This document shows positions 31,170 through 33,778 of a stretch of DNA of 33,778 nt, piece after piece. Numbering within the stretch: the first letter of the stretch is position 1; each line of letters starts with the position of its first letter. The translations under genes were made by a program, and so were the position numbers. Below the pieces are notes generated by a model. That model was not told where the DNA came from and did no database searches. It saw only the letters and a list, made by a program, of their open reading frames with translations. Source of the stretch: Acidimicrobiia bacterium (GTDB lineage Bacteria > Actinomycetota > Acidimicrobiia > Spongiisociales > ZC4RG35); assembly GCA_025922945.1 (NCBI GenBank), contig JAICGW010000017.1, positions 1-33,778 on the forward strand, written 5' to 3'.

Positions 31170-33149
31170 TTACCCAGCTTTGGCTACTTCAACCAGGGTG
31201 TCGAAATATGCGACGCCACCCCCCCAATCGGTGAGAGTGTCGTTGGTGAGAGCATTGGCATGAGCCGCCTGCACAGTCCACCCAAACGGAATCGCGCTCA
31301 CCCCAGGCCGGAGCCTGGCGCTGATTTTGGCAGTCAGATATAGCTCACCACGATCGTTCCAGACTCTCACTTGATCCCCATCAACGATCCCCCGTGCGTT
31401 GGCGTCGCCGGCATCGATCTCAAAATACGGACCTGGCTCCTTCTCAGCATGGTGGGCGGCGTAGGAGCTGTTGAGGAAGCGGGTCTGATTCTTCGGTGTC
31501 AACAGCACCAGGGGAAACTCCCTCGCTAATTCGCCGCCCGGACCCTCTATCGCCGCCTGATAGTGCGGGACCGGGTCGGAGAAGAGATCGGCCCGGCCAT
31601 CCCTCGTGGCGAATTGTCCCTCGGAATAAGGCAAGAGCTCGTCCGGAAGGTCCAGGCGAAGCCAACCCTGCTTGCGGAGGAGATCGACATTGGTATCGAC
31701 CAGCACCTTTGACACGAGCGCCTCGTCGTCGAGAGCGAACTCGGGATCGGTCATCCCCATCGCCTTGGCCAGGCGTCGCCACAATTCGGTGTTGGGCACA
31801 GCCTCCCCCACCGGCGCAATGGCCGGTTCGTTCCATCCCAGGTAGAGATGACCCCAGGCCGGGATCACGTCGAGTTGTTCGAGCTCGGTCGTCGCCGGAA
31901 AGATGACGTCGGCGTAGCGGGCCGTATCGGTGAGGAATTGCTCGCTTACCACCGTGAATAGGTCCTCACGTTCGAGACCTTGTCTGATCAGATCGGCGTT
32001 GGGGATCGTGACCAGTGGATTGCCGTTCCAAACGAACAAGGCGTGAATCCCGATGGCAGGGTCACTGAGATTGCGACCCAAATGATTCATCGACAGGCTG
32101 CGAGTCGGGCTCGGAACTGAAAACACCGAGTCGTTGATCTGCCCATCGAACCACGAACCCACCGACCGCGAGAGTCCCCCTCCCCGCTGACGCCACCCCC
32201 CGGTCAGGACCGGGAGAGTGGCAAGAGCTCGGAAGAACATTGCGCCCTGCTCGTGGTGCTCCGCGCCGATCAAGGTACGGATGAAGGCCGGCTTGATCGT
32301 CCCGTAGGCGTGGGCGAATCGTTCGATCTCTTCGGCTTCCAAGCCGCATGTAGAGGCTGCGCGCGCCGGTGTCCAGGCGGCGACATGGGCGGCGTAGTCG
32401 TCAAAGCCGTTGGCGTAGGTGCCTACATAGTCGCGGTCAACCAGATCATCTCGGATCAGAATGTGGGCTGTCGCCAGCATCAAGGCCACGTCGGTGCCGG
32501 GCAGGGGTTGGATGTGCCAATCGGCCGAGCCGGCGGTAATCGTCTTGATCGGGTCGATGACAACAACCTGTGCACCATTGCGACGCGCCTCTTCAACAAA
32601 GGGCCACAGGTGGCGATTGGTGAGGCGAGTGTTAGTCGCCCAGAGGACCACGAACTTGGCAAAGCGAACGTCGGTCGGGTCGGCCGAAAGTCCCGATCCG
32701 TAGGTCGTCGCCAGCCCCGCACGAGCGGTAGCGCCACAAACCGATCCGGTTAGTTGGGAAGCGCCGAGGTTGGCAAAGAAGCGGCGATCGAGGGAGCTCA
32801 TCTGCACTGCTCCTTGGGTGCCGGCATCCCACCAGGGATAGATCGCCTCTCCTCCGTGCTCGGCGACGATCGACTTCACGCGATAGGCGACGACACCGAG
32901 CGCTTCGTCCCAGGTCGCCTGTCGAAACTTGCCCTCCCCCTTTCGCCCGGTTCGGACTAGCGGATGATGGATCCGGTCGGGGTGATAGACCCGGTCGAGA
33001 AAGTTGTTGACCTTGGGGCAAAGCTCACCCCGCGAATACGGGTGGTCGGGGTTGCCGCGCAGCTTGATCGCCACGCCGTTATCGACCGTTGCCACCCAGC
33101 CGCACGAATCAGGGCAGTCGTGATGGCAGGTGCCCAGAACGGTCTTCAC
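31170..33149 (-). CDS. Single-subunit molybdopterin oxidoreductase (BisC/formate dehydrogenase-like)
   Basis: The 659-residue protein belongs to the DMSO-reductase superfamily. A 4Fe-4S site is formed by Cys8, Cys12, Cys16 and Cys44 (TCHHDCPDSCGW, LCPKV). Cofactor-binding blocks include SGLSADPTDVRFAKF, VVLWATNTRLTNRH, LFVWNGNPLVTIPNADL and a C-terminal ADP-ribosyl-binding barrel (RVWNDRGELYLTAKIS). Cys138 in TGSVCGATARAG lines up with the Cys metal ligand of NapA-type enzymes. There is no twin-arginine signal and no electron-transfer or membrane subunit nearby, so it should be a soluble cytoplasmic enzyme with an unknown partner. GTG 33149 is the start. FdhD may supply its sulfur. Confidence 0.9.
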   Translation of the reverse strand: MKTVLGTCHHDCPDSCGWVATVDNGVAIKLRGNPDHPYSRGELCPKVNNFLDRVYHPDRIHHPLVRTGRKGEGKFRQATWDEALGVVAYRVKSIVAEHGGEAIYPWWDAGTQGAVQMSSLDRRFFANLGASQLTGSVCGATARAGLATTYGSGLSADPTDVRFAKFVVLWATNTRLTNRHLWPFVEEARRNGAQVVVIDPIKTITAGSADWHIQPLPGTDVALMLATAHILIRDDLVDRDYVGTYANGFDDYAAHVAAWTPARAASTCGLEAEEIERFAHAYGTIKPAFIRTLIGAEHHEQGAMFFRALATLPVLTGGWRQRGGGLSRSVGSWFDGQINDSVFSVPSPTRSLSMNHLGRNLSDPAIGIHALFVWNGNPLVTIPNADLIRQGLEREDLFTVVSEQFLTDTARYADVIFPATTELEQLDVIPAWGHLYLGWNEPAIAPVGEAVPNTELWRRLAKAMGMTDPEFALDDEALVSKVLVDTNVDLLRKQGWLRLDLPDELLPYSEGQFATRDGRADLFSDPVPHYQAAIEGPGGELAREFPLVLLTPKNQTRFLNSSYAAHHAEKEPGPYFEIDAGDANARGIVDGDQVRVWNDRGELYLTAKISARLRPGVSAIPFGWTVQAAHANALTNDTLTDWGGGVAYFDTLVEVAKAG

Positions 33150-33215
33150 CAGGCGCAGGCTAGAACTCGGCTTGACGGACCCCTAGAAATTGTCCCAGCC
33201 GTTCGATAGGTTCAA

Positions 33216-33231
33216 TCGAACAGATGTACGA
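33216..33231. promoter_or_regulatory. LexA/SOS-box-like palindrome over a DUF222 start codon
   Basis: The site TCGAACAGATGTACGA matches 11 of 12 fixed positions of TCGAAC-N4-GTTCGA. The ATG at 33224 takes the last two N4 bases and the first base of the right half, as at the left-end DUF222 gene. An extra GTTCGA at 33201-33206 pairs with TCGAAC at 33216-33221 as a wider inverted repeat. No Shine-Dalgarno sequence precedes the ATG, which would fit a leaderless transcript controlled at its own start; that is inference. Confidence 0.6.
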
Positions 33232-33778
33232 ACCGTTCACCGACGAGGATTACGGGCCTTTTGTGCCCCCGCCTTCCGTGCTTCCTCCCGGGTTGGCGGA
33301 GATGGAGCCGGGGCCGGAGCTGGGGAGGCTGTTGGCGGAGGTGGACTCGATACCCGTCTCCGGTTATGAGCGGGCGGTCTTGGTGGCGGCCCACCGGAGG
33401 ATGGTCTCCTATCACCAGGCGGAGGGTTACCGCCAGATCGGCTTGCTCTACGAGGACTGTGTCGAGCTTGCGATCCAGCCCGAGGAGGGGATGTGGGCCG
33501 CCACCACCGAGCTCTCCACCCTCCTCCACCTCTCGGGCCGGGCCGCCGAGCTCACCGCTCCCAGATCCGGGTCCGGACCCAGCGGCTCTGCTATCTCGCC
33601 TCCCCCGAGGAAGCCAAGCTTCGCTATGGCGAAGCGGTCCGCAATCGTTATGTCTCGGTCACCGGTAACGAGTTCGGGACCGCCACCCTGGAGGGAAGGG
33701 ACCTCCCCCCCGACCGGGCCCAGGCCGCCTACCAGCGGCTGACCCGACTGGCCCGGAAGCTGAAGCAGAAGGGCGAGG
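33224..33778 (+). pseudogene. DUF222 / 13E12-family gene with internal deletion and frame break, cut by right edge
   Basis: The first frame (about 33224-33558) encodes an N-terminal DUF222 region: MYEPFTDEDYGPF, then GYERAVLVAAHRRM and WAATTELSTLLHLSGRAAEL. From about 33559 the family sequence continues in the -1 frame (SQIRVRTQRLCYLASPEEAK, then NEFGTATLEGRDLPPDR and RLTRLARKLKQKGE) to the edge. The middle part normally between these blocks, about 50-60 residues, is missing. A deletion that also changed frame explains this best. The HNH end, if any, is outside the window. The first frame ends soon after, so a full protein cannot be made. Confidence 0.7.

Overview
The window is GC-rich, gene-dense chromosomal DNA from an actinobacterium. 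Three things point there: a WhiG/FliA-type sigma gene beside rpsB, the order ffh-rpsP-KH-rimM ... trmD-rplS-lepB-yraN-comM-dprA-xerC-sigma-rpsB-tsf-pyrH-frr-cdsA-dxr-rseP-ispG-proS, and DUF222 (13E12-like) genes at both edges. The many DUF222 relatives I associate with Acidimicrobiia make a deep-branching actinobacterium plausible, but no marker here settles the class. I saw no tRNA, rRNA, CRISPR array, insertion sequence or prophage.

Layout. Positions 1-420 hold the N-terminal part of a DUF222 gene running off the left edge. fdhD (556-1371, +) follows. A long minus-strand block (1339-14375) is read comM > dprA > xerC > sigma factor > rpsB > tsf > pyrH > frr > cdsA > dxr > rseP > ispG > proS. 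It covers DNA uptake and processing, chromosome-dimer resolution, translation, UMP and CDP-diacylglycerol synthesis, two MEP isoprenoid steps, intramembrane proteolysis and tRNA-Pro charging. A crotonase gene, two tiny plus-strand genes, a strong two-way terminator (15542-15584) and a two-gene ABC exporter separate comM from yraN.

The second block runs leftward from 21982: ribbon-helix-helix protein > DUF4097 protein > acyl-CoA dehydrogenase > trmD > rplS > lepB > yraN. trmD is cut off from its usual partners ffh-rpsP-KH-rimM (27075-24645) by about 5 kb of accessory genes. These include a NarL-type two-component system and a divergent Gmad2 lipoprotein. trmD appears to start at CTG inside the acyl-CoA dehydrogenase stop codon, and dprA and lepB may do the same at their own CTGA junctions.

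The right end carries an alpha/beta hydrolase coupled to PEP carboxylase (+), a VOC protein and a single-subunit molybdopterin oxidoreductase (-), and a damaged DUF222 gene running off the right edge. FdhD, at the other end, is the kind of sulfur-transfer factor such an oxidoreductase may need.

Most notable: (1) a LexA/SOS-box-like palindrome laid in the same register over the start codon of both edge DUF222 genes; (2) recurrent CTG starts in C-TGA overlaps; (3) a TGACA-repeat promoter/operator with a leader peptide in front of the ribbon-helix-helix/DUF4097 genes, which may also drive the essential trmD-rplS-lepB genes.
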